From positions 5,946,501 through 6,010,500 of the forward strand of contig CM065815.1 of NCBI GenBank assembly GCA_033398695.1: 64,000 bases of DNA, given 5' to 3'. Shown here piece after piece: positions 1-9,910 of this stretch (positions within the stretch are counted from its first letter, which is position 1; the number at the start of each line of letters is the position of its first letter). The notes under the pieces are model-generated. The model was not told the DNA's origin. It worked only from the letters and a program-made list of their open reading frames with translations, and made no database searches. Source of the stretch: Orobanche coerulescens (Eukaryota; Streptophyta; Magnoliopsida; Lamiales; Orobanchaceae). The translations under genes and the position numbers were made by a program.

Positions 1-714
1 TTAGGTGGGCCGAACGGCCGAGCAGATCCCGGAGCCGAACCGGTCATAAACTTGATCGTTTCTCGAGCTCGCACAAAAAAACCGGACCGGTCAGAGACCT
101 TAGAGCCGACCCGGAATCCGGACCAGAAAAACCGAGCAGACCCTAAATAAATACGCTCCATAATCACGAATAAGGCCGACCAGAGTAGCAGGAAGCTCGA
201 GGGCCGACCGCATTGTCGGTCATAACAGATAAATATCAAAAGCCCAAAGAACAGGCAGACAGGATAGTAAAAGAGAGTTGTCATGTCCCTTCCCAAAGCA
301 CACTTAAGAAGGTGACACGTGTCAAAGGAGTCACCTTCACTGTGACAAATGTCATCAGCATGTTCATCTCAATCTTCCTACTGTCATCTCATGAATGGCT
401 GACATTGCCTATATATATGCCAAGAGAATGTACAATAAAGGGACTTTTGAAAAAAGAGAGAAAAGAGGGATATGTAGAGAGAGAAAAAAGAGAGATTTAA
501 GATATAGTGGAAAAGAACACAAAAAAAAGACTTGTAATTAACAAGCAAACTGGATAGACCGGCACACCTTGTTCTGCTCGGCTCTATGCTATCAAGAGGT
601 CATTAATAAAATTTAGTGATCAAATATCTTCCATTTTATTTATTATTTTCTACGTGGCTTCGATCTATTCATCCAGATCAGCACACGTGACGTTGACCAA
701 ATCAGACGTCAACA
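1..714 (+). repeat. Element A 5' LTR, partial
   Basis: This stretch is homologous to the 3' LTR at 5940-6671 but lacks its first roughly 40 bases because of the window edge. It ends ...CGTCAACA at 714. A TATA box (CTATATATATG) lies near 408-419. The two LTRs differ by many substitutions and short indels, so the insertion is not recent. Confidence 0.9.
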
Positions 715-735
715 GATTGGCGCTAAAAGGAGGGC
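715..735 (+). other. Primer-binding-site region of element A
   Basis: Immediately after the LTR comes GATTGGCGCTAAAAGGAGGG. The same position in element B reads GATTGACGCTAGAAGGAGGG, and the TR-GAG element at 12310 has ATTGGCGCTAGAAG. The shared sequence right after CAACA marks the tRNA primer site; I do not assign the tRNA. Confidence 0.6.
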
Positions 736-1634
736 ACGACCTCCGGGAGCTTGAGCGAGTCGCTCAAGTTATGACCAATTTCAATTATGATCCGCCCGCC
801 GCTAAGAAGAGAAACCCGTTCCAGCCGGCGGGGCACTTTGACATACCTTGCGTTCATCCGGGAATGACCACACCCACCAAGGGATGGTAAGATGAAAGCA
901 TAGGAATCATCGTAACTACGAGTCGAAAGCATAGGAATCATCGTAATATGAAGTTGAAAGCACCGGAGCCATTGTGATCACGGGCTCCTGCTCGACTCGG
1001 CTGACCTCTTAGAGGTCATAATTCGAAGGATATTGAGCGTAGCTCAAAATTCTAGAGAAGGTCTCAAAGAGTCCTCGTATCCTTCAAATTAAAGTTGCAG
1101 TCAACATACACTGCAACATCTGAAAACTCCTTCGGAATTCCCATCCACACCCACGAAGGTCCTGGTAATCCGGACGGCAATGGGCCAGCTACCGAAAACA
1201 TCTCCAAGTATTGAGCCATGTGTCAGAAAAGCAACGGCGGCCCTTACAAGGGAATTGGAAGTCGAAGTAAAAGCGATCTGTAAAGGAGTTTTCCCCATAA
1301 TCACCCGACCAACGGTCGTTAGGATGCCACCGACGAAACTCAAAACTCAAAGTGATGAAAAAACCGCAGAAAGTGGAAAATACCAGTAAAACTAAAAGGA
1401 GCCAAGGAATAATCTCTATAAGAAAAGAGGGGCCCGGCCGACCGAGTCACTAACAATCCTGCCACGGCCGACCCAAGAAGAATCTCAGGCGTTCTGCGAT
1501 GACCCCGGTCGAAATTAGGACACGCCCACAGGAGAATTCGTTTCAAAAAACAAGGTCAATGTGACCCCAAGAACCTGGACCTCGTCGCCCAAAAAGGCGG
1601 GACGTCTTCTACAAAACATCTGAGGATCATCAGG
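736..1634 (+). other. Element A leader and gag remnant region, no intact gene
   Basis: No open frame here gives a recognisable protein. The early part contains a doubled phrase (aaagcataggaatcatcgta, near 894 and 928). GC-rich blocks with 'ggccgac' words resemble the coding texture of element B but I cannot align them to its gag by eye. I read it as 5' untranslated leader plus decayed sequence. Confidence 0.5.
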
Positions 1635-1800
1635 GTTTCCAGGCCAATGATCTCATTATTAAACGAGCGCTGGGGCCCGACACGGGACCTCCTGAATCCA
1701 AGTAACAAAGCCCGACAGAACGGAGGTTGCTGGCTAGAATATATAAATGACCAAGGATTAATTCATTTGTTGAATGCCATGAAGGTACAATCAATAAATT
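1635..1800 (+). pseudogene. Remnant of integrase C-terminus of element A
   Basis: The bases from about 1638 to 1790 align by eye with the last part of pol of element B (24430-24625): shared words include the 'ttccagg' start, 'gggcccg', 'ggctggaata', the 'aa(c/t)gc(t/c)atg' block and the run up to the stop. In B this encodes the integrase C-terminal region that precedes the tandem array. Here the frame is broken. It shows that element A once had pol and lost it by internal deletion. Confidence 0.6.
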
Positions 1801-1830
1801 TCGACTCTATTTTCATCTTGGAATCAAATG

Positions 1831-3175
1831 CACTATAAGACCGAGTTCGTCTCGACACCTCGAATGACCGGCTCCTCCGGCACTATAAGACCGAGTTCGT
1901 CTCGGCACCTCGAATGACCGGCTCCTCCGGCACTATAAGACCGAGTTCGTCTCGACACCTCGAATGACCGGCTCCTCCGGCACTATAAGACCGAGTTCGT
2001 CTCGGCACCTCGAATGACCGGCTCCTCCGGCACTATAAGACCGAGTTCGTCTCGGCACCTCGAATGACCGGCTCCTCCGGCACTATAAGACCGAGTTCGT
2101 CTCGGCACCTCGAATGACCGGCTCCTCCGGCACTATAAGACCGAGTTCGTCTCGGCACCTCAAAAGACCGGTCCACCCGGCACTGAAAGTCCGAGCTCGC
2201 CTCGGCACCTCGAATGACCGGCTCCTCCGGCACTATAAGACCGAGTTCGTCTCGGCACCTCAAAAGACCGGTCCACCCGGCACTGAAAGTCCGAGCTCGC
2301 CTCGACACCTCAAAAGACCGGTCCACCCAGATCAAAGTCCGAGCTCGCCTCGCACCTCAAAAGACCGGTCCACCTGCACCGAAAGTCCGAGCTCGCCTCG
2401 GCACCTCAAAAGACCGGCCCACCCAAGATCAAAGTCCGAGCTCGCCTCGGCACCTCAAAAGACCGGTCCACCCAGCACTGAAAGTCCGAGCTCGCCTCGA
2501 GCACCTCAAAAGACCTGGTCCACCCGCATCGAAAGTCCGAGCTCGCCTCGGCACCTCAAAAGACCGGTCCACCCGCACCAAAGTCCGAGCTCGCCTCGAC
2601 ACCTCAAAAGACCGGCCCACCCAAGATCAAAGTCCGAGCTCACCTCGGCACCTCAAAAGACCGGTCCACCCAGACCGAAAGTCCGAGCTCGCCCTCAAAA
2701 GACCAGGTCCACCCAAGATCAAAGTCCGAGCTCGCCTCGGCACCTCAAAAGACCGGGTCCTCCCAAGACTGAAAGTCCGAGCTCGCCTCGGCACCTCAAA
2801 AGACCGGTCCACCCAGACCGAAAGTCCGAGCTCGCCTCGGCACCTCAAAAGACCTGGCCCACCCAAGATCGAAAGTCCGAGCTCGCCTCGGCACCTCAAA
2901 AGACCGGCCCACTCCAAGAAAGTCCGAGCTCGCCTCGGCACCTCAAAAGACCGGTCCACCCGGCACTGAAAGTCCGAGCTCGCCTCGGCACCTCAAAAGA
3001 CCGGTCCACCCGGCACTGAAAGCCCGAGCTCGCCTCGGCACCTCAAAAGACCGGTCCACCCGGCACTGAAAGTCCGAGCTCACCTCGGCACCTCAAAAGA
3101 CCGGTCCACCCGGCACCGAAAGTCCGAGCTCGCCTCGACGCCTCAAAAGACCGGTCCATCCGGCACGATCAACGA
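1831..3175. repeat. 50-bp tandem array (about 27 units) of element A
   Basis: The unit is about 50 bp, CACTATAAGACCGAG..., and repeats head to tail without spacers. Two subtypes are visible. The left part (1831 to about 2270) has units with 'ctataagaccgagttcgtctcg' style and 'cgaatgaccggctcc'; the right part has 'ctgaaagtccgagctcgcctcg' style and 'caaaagaccggtccaccc'. Many right-hand units are shortened by a few bases. The same unit occurs at 24658-25040 in element B at the same place, between the end of pol and the end of the antisense gene. Long frames running through it on both strands are by-products of a repeat without stops. Confidence 0.93.
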
Positions 3176-3339
3176 ATGGTGAGCAGAAAAAACGGCGGTC
3201 TCACCAACCGGGCCCAAACGCAAAAAAGCAACAAAGGCCATAAAAAGATTTTATTCATTCAAAATAAGCTCCATGTCAGAATACAAAAGAAATCAAGGAA
3301 AAATGGCACGCAGGCCATACATGGAATAAAACAAAAAAT
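3176..3339. other. Spacer between tandem array and antisense gene stop, element A
   Basis: Short A-rich spacer; on the minus strand it is the 3' untranslated part of the antisense gene. Nothing else is seen. Confidence 0.5.
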
Positions 3340-5538
3340 CTACTCGGCCTTGTCCTCCTGATCGGTCGCCTGTGAATACTGCCCTCCACCTTCGCCAGAC
3401 ACGGTCTCCACCGGATCTTCGACAGCTTCGGCGGCCTTCGGCTCATCATCTCCGAGAGCTTCAACCTTTAGGTCGGCCGCCTGAGACTTTATGTAGGCCT
3501 GGACCTCCTCAACGGTCTTCCCTTCCTTCATGAGATCCAATATCTCATAACAAGTGGAGACGTAGTTAAGGTTGATCAATTCCTCGTACTCGGGTGTCTT
3601 CAAAAGCAAACCGCCCACAAGAAGGCCCCTGTCATAACCCGCAGATTCGCAAGTCTGAACCCGCTCGGTCAATTGCTCAAGCTGGGCCTTAGCACTTTGC
3701 AAATGGGCCTCGTACTCGGCCCTGATATCCAGGCACTGTTTTTGCGCCTTCTCAGCCGCCGTGGCCATCTCGTCAGCCTTCCCTTTCCATACATTGGCCT
3801 CTAAGGCCCGGCTCTCCAGAAGCTCCATCTCACCCTTCAGAGAAGCCATCTCCTCCTCCAAAGATTTGATAAACGAACGGCAGAGATGGTGTTCCTCCTG
3901 TAAGGCCTTGAGATCGGCCTCTGCCTTTTTATGTTTCCCAGCTGAGGCGGTCAGCTCCCCAGCGGCCTTCATATAGGTGCACAACGCCCGGCCCAAAATA
4001 GCGTTTCCAAAATGGATCTGCTCATCCGAATCCATGTCGTTGGTCACCATATCCATCTTCGGCGTCCAGCCCAAAATGGGGACATAGCTGGACTCAACCA
4101 CCGATGGGGGGACCCGATCGAAAGCTCGGCGGTTGAGGGTCGCCGGACGTAGTCGAGGAACCAGCCATGTCCCCGCCCTTTATCCGGCACAAGGTTCTTC
4201 CCGATCCTTATTCACCGGAGATAGTGGCCTCCAAATCAATCAAGGGCTCCTTACCCTTCGCCTGCCCGTCCGTACAGGCTCTGTGCCTGGGCACAACAAT
4301 CTCAGGAAGGGGGAAACCCTCGATCCTGGTCACGTTATCCTCAGGCCCGACCTCTACTCTCTTCCGCTTGCCTGCGCGCTCCCTACGCTCGGCGGCCTCC
4401 GCAGCCAGCCTCGCCACCCGCTGCGCAGGCGTCTCTTTCCGTCCCGACGAACTCCTACCCCTAGGGACTGGATGAGGAAGATGTGTTAAAAAAAAAAAAA
4501 AAAAGCTACCTGGCGAAGACATTCTGCTCGGGTTAGTGGATCGAAGTCCCGCGGCCCAAAGATTGTCCTCAGTAACCAGAAGGTATGACTTCCTCCGATC
4601 AGCGGGAAGATCCAAGAGCTGTTCAACCCGGTCGTCGAACAAAGAAGAAGTCTTTGAAGCCGGGATACGTTCTGCACAAACAACAAATTATGAGCGTTAG
4701 ACAAAAAAAGGAACAGCAGCAAAAAACACGACACTTACTCATTTTAGCAGTGAAGCGTTCGGGGACCCGAAGCTCGGCGTCTATTACGCCAGGTTCCCAC
4801 TCATCAACCGAGCTCATCCACGGCCCCCCTACATAGAACCACTGTTCTTTCCAGCTATGTGTGGTCTCCGGCACCTCCACCAATTCTTTATACATCGCGT
4901 GCCGGGCTGTCAAATAAAACCAGCCGGAACCAGATCGGCCGACCGACCTCCATAGGAAGAGACTGTTAATCTCTTCAAAACTGGGCTCGGTCCATCCATG
5001 CTGATTAAAAAGAATTAAAAGACCCACCATCCGAGCCCAAGAATTCGGATGAATTTGGGCAATACAAAGGCCCCACTGCCTCAACCACCGGGAAAGTACC
5101 AACGGAAGAGGAAAACCTTAGCCCAGACAACAGGGAGCGGTAATACACCGCCGTGCATCCGACAGGAGGGGTGTGGGGTCTCTCCTCCGGGTCCGGAGCA
5201 AACATCCGCACCATCGCGGGTATCTTAAATCGCCCCCGCCAAGCCTCCAACTGCCCATCGGTGACCGTGCTGCGTATCAAGGCTGAATCCCATTCCGCCT
5301 CAACGAAAGGAGACGGCCGAGGCCGAACCCAGGCCCCAGTCTCGCCAACCGCCGCCAACGGCGTCGCCACCTCCGCGTCTCCAGAATCTGCATCTCCAGA
5401 ATCCGGCGATCTTGCGACCTCGCCTCCATCCTCATCGCTCCAGTCAACGGGAGCATCACCTATCGACAGATCCGCCACTCCCGTACGGTCCGGAGACACA
5501 ACCGACTCCTCCGCCGTATTCCTTCGCTTCGACATCAT
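3340..5538 (-). pseudogene. Antisense extra gene of element A: gypsy-type plant mobile protein with coiled coil, intron-containing
   Basis: This gene runs against pol. The first exon (5538 to 4739) begins MMSKRRNTAEE, then an acidic stretch, then a domain with GCTAVYYRSLL, QIHPNSWARMVGLLILFNQ and WKEQWFYVGGPW. This agrees with the Pfam family 'putative gypsy type transposon' (PF04195, Transposase_28) as I remember it. A frameshift lies near 5100. Intron 1 is 4672-4738 (67 bp): minus-strand ATGA|GTAAGT, branch-like CTAAC, and TTTGTGCAG|AACG. Exon 2 continues through a basic segment (RKETPAQRVARLAAEAAERR), another frameshift near 4150-4210, and a long coiled coil (about 4000-3600), with an acidic C-terminus. 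A poly-T stretch (4468-4509, 42 bp) has GT and AG ends but keeps the frame open, so it may be translated. Function is unknown; extra ORFs in Tat elements are known. Confidence 0.75.
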
Positions 5539-5673
5539 AAAATAAGAAAAAAGAGGAGGAAGAGCAAGCTTACCGGGAAAGTCTGCGAAATCGGAAAAGA
5601 AGAAAAATTGCCGGAAAAAATCTCTCTCTGCAACAAAAATGGCAAAGGAAGCAATGAAGAAGAAGACTCTCTA

Positions 5674-5681
5674 TATTTATA
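5674..5681 (-). promoter_or_regulatory. TATA box of antisense gene, element A
   Basis: The minus strand reads CTATAAATATAG here, 136 bases before the ATG at 5538. Element B has TATAAATA at 27557-27564, 146 bases before its ATG. The same box at the same distance in two diverged copies supports a real antisense promoter inside the element. Confidence 0.65.
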
Positions 5682-5939
5682 GGATAAGACAGGGTCATTA
5701 AATACTAAGCGGCAATTCATAATCGTCACAAAGATTAAGGACGCGTGAGACACCGCGACGAATCACATCCCGCCACGCGTCCCCCTCACTATGACTCTTG
5801 GAGATCCCGAAGTCAAATCGACGCGACTCTCAAAGATATGTCCCTTCAAGGGATCTTATCCACCCCCAAATCGGATCGACCTCAATCTGAACGATTCCAG
5901 CGCCGGCCAACCCGGCACGACCCTGGACTCGGGGGCCCT

Positions 5940-6671
5940 TGTTGGTAGTCGATCCACCTTGGCATCCACCTAAGAGCTTAGGTGGGCCGAACGGCCGAGC
6001 AGATCCCGGAGCCGAACCGGTCATAAACTTGATCGTTTCTCGGGCTCGCACAAAAAAACCGGATCGGGCAGAGACCTTAGAGCCGACCCGGAATCCGGAC
6101 CAGAAAAACCGAGCAGACCCTAAATAAATACGCTCCATAATCACGAATAAGGCCGACTCAGTAGCAGAAGCTCGAGGCCGACTTACTGTTTGGCCATAAC
6201 AGATAAATATCAAAAGCCCAAAGAACAAGAGACAGGATAAGAAAAGAGAAAGTCACATGCCCCTTCCCAAAGACACTTAAGAAGGTGACACGTGTCAAAG
6301 GAGTCACCTTCACCGTGACAAATGTCAATGACGTGCTCATCTCAATCTTCCTATCATCTCATGAATGGTGACATCGCTATATATATGCCAAGAGAATGTC
6401 TGATAAAGGGACTTTTGAAAAAGAGAGAAAAGAGGGATATGTAGAGAGAGAAAAAGAGAGATTTAAGATATACTAGAAAAGAACACAAAAAAAGATCAGA
6501 ATTAACAAAGAACCTGGATAGACTACACACCTTGTTCTCGGCTCTACGCTATCAAAAGGTCATTAATACAATTTAGTGATCAAATATCTTCCATTTTATT
6601 TATTATTTTCTGCACGCGCGATCTATTAAATCAGGATCAAAGACGTAGACGTTGGAAATCAGACGTCAACA
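5940..6671 (+). repeat. Element A 3' LTR
   Basis: It begins TGTTGGTAG right after a purine/GC tract (ctcgggggccct) and ends CAACA. A TATA box (CTATATATATG) is near 6373-6385. Length is 732 bp. It is shorter at many small indels than the left copy. It also has the 'gaaaagagggatatgtagagag' R-like block seen in element B LTRs. Confidence 0.92.
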
Positions 6672-6881
6672 GTAGGTTTCGTTCTTAGGGTTGAGAGGAA
6701 TGTCTCTAGAGAGAGCGGTGATGTCGGCGGTGGGGTTATCCGGGTCAATCTCTGGAATCGCGGGTACGCTTGGTATTGGGCAAGTGAGCCGTGTGAGAGA
6801 GCCGTCCGGGTTGAGTTCAAAGTTGCACATCTTGTACGCTTCTTCCACGGATGGAATTGGGATTTCCTTCTGATCAGACAT
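6672..6881 (-). pseudogene. Carboxylesterase (CXE/GID1-like family) first exon, truncated by element A
   Basis: On the minus strand from the ATG at 6881 the protein starts MSDQKEIPIPSVEEAYK and contains LNPDGSLTRL and ALSRDIPLNPKNET. This is the N-terminal lid region typical of plant class I carboxylesterases, where 'LNPDGSLTR' and 'xxKDxxLNP' precede the oxyanion-hole HGGGF motif. About 70 codons remain; reading stops where the element A LTR begins, so HGGGF and the Ser-Asp-His triad are absent here. An upstream in-frame ATG at 6944 would add a stretch of lysines from a poly-T run and is less likely. The rest of the gene should lie left of element A, outside the window. The family hydrolyses carboxylic esters; the substrate is unknown. 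Confidence 0.78.
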
Positions 6882-7580
6882 TTTCTCTGTTTTTTTTTTT
6901 TTTTTTTTCCTTCTGGTAACTGATAATGGAAGAGAAACAGCCATTTCTCTTTGAATTAATAGGTAATAAAATAATTATAGTTAATGTTATTGAAAAAATA
7001 AATCTGAGCTGTATTTTCTATATATACCTTTAATAAATAAGATTATCATAAGAAAAAATAATGAATTTAAAAATACAGGAGAATCAAAGGATTGAGCGAT
7101 CTAAGGGGTGTATTGGATTGAGAGTCTATTGGATTTGTTCGGACTTTAAAAGTCGGCAGGGATTCAATAGGGATTTTGAAAATACTTTAAAAATTTTGAG
7201 GTATTCAATCCGAATTTTAAAAACTCCTTAAAAATTATGAGGTATTCAAAACTTCAAAAACTTTTAAAGATTTTAAAGACTCATAGATTTTGCAGGATTT
7301 TAATTCAAAAATACTAGAAAAATCATCCAGAAATCTTACCTCATCACACGAGATTTTGATAGACTTTTCACATTTCTTCTCTCTGTGCGCGACCCTCCCC
7401 TCTCCGACAGCTACACTTGAAGCCCCCGATTCCCAATCAATCATTATTGCTATTGTTATTATTTATTTATTTATTATTATTATTACTATTATTAATATTA
7501 ATGTTATTATTACTATTTTTTTTAAAAACAAATTTATTAGATGAATAACATTTTACAAGAAATTAGTGGGAAGCCGAGAT
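6882..7580. other. AT-rich flank with MITE-like end and microsatellite
   Basis: The upstream side of the carboxylesterase exon. A poly-T run is at 6890-6908. From about 7106 the words 'ggggtgtattggattgagag' and repeated 'attttaaaaactcctta' resemble one end of a plant MITE, but I cannot find its partner end. A TTA/TATT microsatellite covers about 7444-7520. No gene is seen. Confidence 0.5.
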
Positions 7581-7581
7581 A

Positions 7582-7773
7582 CTATCTGGGCCCCACTCCT
7601 TTTGCAAGAACAAAACCAACTCGAGTAAAAATATGAGCAACAACACGCCTCCCAACATCCTGAGACACCGAAATCTCCTGAACCCGTTTTAGTAATGCAA
7701 TAGCACCCGTCTCCAACTCCTCCAACAAAGAGAACGAGAAGGGTAAGAAACCATATCCCCGCGCCTCACACAA
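7582..7773 (-). pseudogene. Short unassigned ORF remnant
   Basis: The minus-strand frame gives 63 residues (MCEARGYGFLPFSFSLLEEL..., VGRRVVAHIFTRVGFVLAKG). The pattern resembles the C-terminal tail found in some plant retroelement-associated proteins, where an arginine-rich helix is followed by 'GVA..LV'. This is from memory and weak. It is flanked by TTA microsatellites on both sides. It could also be chance. Confidence 0.3.
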
Positions 7774-7785
7774 ACCCTATTATTA

Positions 7786-7834
7786 TTACTATTACTATTT
7801 ATTTAATCATTATTATTATTATTATTATTATTAT
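7786..7834. repeat. (TTA)n microsatellite
   Basis: Nearly uninterrupted TTA repeats, directly abutting the LTR remnant that begins near 7835. Confidence 0.85.
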
Positions 7835-8300
7835 TGTTACCCAAAATATTGTCCGGAGATGATATTGCTGGAATGGATGAGTAACAAACAAAATGCGAGA
7901 GCACATCCGTGGGGAAGTAAATAACACAAGATTTGCTGGGTTTGTTAGGCCCGGACTTGAATGCTCTCGCGAGATGTTATTAATACGAATACGTTGGAGT
8001 ACAAATATTAATGTAAGAGTACAATTACAATGAGTGTAAAAGACTCTAGTTATCTAGCTCTTGAGTGCTGATGATTGCCGGAACAACCAGAGTTGAAGCT
8101 CTGTGAGTTCTTGTTCTCATTTCTGTCGACCGTCTTTGGGTTAAGAGGTTTACAGAGTGAGAGACATAAAGATGTCCGAAGTTTATAGCGTGGCCAAGAT
8201 AGAGAAGCAAAAGCCAAGAGCCCATTTTCCGAAAGCTGTAAATCCTCTATTTATAGGAGGAGTTGGGATGTCTTAATTCTGGGAATGTTGCAAAAACGAA
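7835..8300 (-). repeat. LTR remnant, minus strand, related to the TR-GAG LTRs
   Basis: Read on the minus strand, 8255 to 7835 follows the second half of the LTR at 14541-15654: TATAAATA (8248-8255), the 'cttttacactcattgta' block, 'taataacatctcgcgagagc', 'gggcctaacaaaccc', and the terminal 'atattttgggtaaca'. The far end (U3) is not recognisable, so this is a solo or truncated LTR. The right limit is approximate. Confidence 0.75.
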
Positions 8301-8729
8301 ATCTTGATTTAATCGGAATTTAAAGCATATGGAATTCAACCATAGGAGATGAATGAAGTATAAGAATTAAAACTCAACCCAACGTCGGGTAAATTTGGTT
8401 CAAACTCTAATGGATATTTAAAAAGACATGAATTTATAACTACTCACTAAGTCAACACAGCTCATTTCGCTAAAATTAACCCTTGGTAAAAATATTATTC
8501 TTTTAGAGCGCATTTAGATTGAAAAACATAGAAAGAAAAGACACAGGGACGTAATATGTAAACAAGGATAGATTAAGGATAGAATATACAAACATACGGC
8601 ATAAATGGCTTTCAGAGCTTTTTGCATAGACAATTTGGTAAGTAGAGTTGCTTGATGTAGGATGCTGGCCATTGACTAGTTTGTTGCTTATTTTGTAGCG
8701 ATGGGGAGTAAACAAGGGACTAAACTCAT
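8301..8729. other. AT-rich sequence, nothing recognised
   Basis: May hold the diverged U3 of the LTR remnant to the left. Short frames here show no known motif. Confidence 0.4.
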
Positions 8730-8731
8730 TA

Positions 8732-8905
8732 CAGTAAAACCTCGATAAATGGATATGGTCGGGACCGGAGAAAAATATTCATTTAGCGAAATTATTCATT
8801 TATCGAGAGAAAATTTAAACATGTTATAAAGAGTTGGGACTGGAGAAAATTATGCATTTGATGAGGTTATTCGTTTGTCGAACATTATTTATCGAGGTTT
8901 TACTG
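8732..8905. mobile_element. Emigrant/pogo-like MITE, 174 bp
   Basis: The ends are perfect inverted repeats, CAGTAAAACCTCGATAAAT and its complement. TA dinucleotides flank both sides (8730-8731 and 8906-8907). The terminal sequence CAGTAAAACCTC(T/G)ATAAAT matches the Emigrant family of pogo-like Tc1/mariner MITEs as I remember it. No coding capacity. Confidence 0.88.
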
Positions 8906-9830
8906 TAGTGAGAGCCTACAAGGGATATGCATTCAATTGTAATATAATTGTGATAATTTTCAATATCAGACATTACAGGGCACATAATAAAGATATCTTC
9001 TATTTCTTATATATTTTCAATAAATCAAATACAACAAGAAATCAAAATATATAAAATGTTTTCGATAAATCAAATACAACAGGAAATGAAAATATATAAA
9101 GAGGATACAATCCTAAACTAACAAAGGAAAGCTATAAATCAGGAGCTAAAAATGAAGGATTACAGCGAAATAGTGGAGCGGGGAATGATCAGCTTAATAT
9201 CATGGAATTTTATATACTAATACCAGAAAAAGAAGTACACCATTGTTTCTGGGTTTGATGAGGATGAGGGCCACCGGCTACTGGCGGCACTGACGACGGC
9301 GCGCAGACTCCGTCACCACATCTCGCCGGGGGGGTTGAATGCGGATCTATGGTTTATGGCAGTGGCAGATTTTTTCATTAGTGGGCAATGCTGAGCCAGT
9401 TAAATGCCAAATAGGCCCGGCCCAGCTCGGCCCACATTCCTTTTTTTTAGTTACAATTTAATTATAACTAACCCTGTTAATCTGTTACTTGTATTTAATT
9501 TGCTTTGACATTATATTTAATTTGCTTTCGCATATGTGGGGCCGCGTCACCTTGACATATAGCCGTACTTGCAATTTTATAGTATGAAATTAATATTGTG
9601 CATTCAATAAAATTACTGCTCCCCTAAAAAGGGAAACTTGATGCATATGGATCAACAAATTTGATTTGCAGCAGATTAAATGCCTTTTTTGATTTTTTGT
9701 TGGTCTTACAAAAATTGTACCTATCCTGCTATCCATTTTATTCACTGACACATCTGACAAATTCACCAGTATAATTAATATACTATTAACTCCAAAGAAA
9801 CCAAATCAAATCAAACATACCTAGTATATC
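8906..9830. other. AT-rich flank, one direct duplication, no gene identified
   Basis: Two adjacent copies of a 50-bp phrase (tttcaataaatcaaatacaa... and ttttcgataaatcaaataca...) lie at about 9013-9052 and 9059-9100. A GC-rich patch at 9262-9345 could be host exon or leader sequence, but its frames give no family I know. Confidence 0.4.
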
Positions 9831-9831
9831 C

Positions 9832-9910
9832 CGCCCGCTAAGAGCAGGGTCTGAGGAAGGTAAGATATACGCAGATCATGCCCCTGCTTTTTACGGTAGG
9901 GAGATTGTTT
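9832..9910 (+). repeat. SINE-like fragment
   Basis: The run 'gggtctgaggaaggtaagat', then 'atacgcagatcatgcccctg', then 'ttacggtagggagattgttt' follows the conserved tail block of plant Au/TS-type SINEs (typically 'gggtaaggtctgcgtacac' on the other strand, with 'gtagagaggttgtttcc'). No head with A/B boxes is seen, so it is a fragment. Confidence 0.5.

Larger units (their letters stand above)
1..6671 (+). mobile_element. Element A: Ty3/gypsy Tat-type LTR retrotransposon, internally deleted, left end outside window
   Basis: The first 714 bases match 5979-6671, which identifies two LTRs of one element; the left LTR is cut by the window edge. Between them are a leader, a short remnant of the end of pol, a 50-bp tandem array and a minus-strand extra gene. 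Gag, protease, RT and most of integrase are missing, so this copy cannot move without help. Element B (18215-28562) shows the same order of parts with pol present and gives the assignment to the Tat group. The right LTR ends CAACA at 6671; the expected 5-bp target duplication is 6672-6676 (gtagg), but its partner lies outside the window. Confidence 0.88.

Noticed and set aside
2114..3019. Long plus-strand frames (301 and 251 codons) and minus-strand frames over the 50-bp array
   Set aside because: They run through a tandem repeat whose units lack stops in several frames; products are repetitive and frame-dependent.
1831..3175. CRISPR-like array
   Set aside because: Repeats are head to tail with no unique spacers, and the setting is a plant retrotransposon.
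6890..6944. Upstream ATG at 6944 for the carboxylesterase exon
   Set aside because: It would add a lysine run from a poly-T tract; the conserved family N-terminus begins at 6881.
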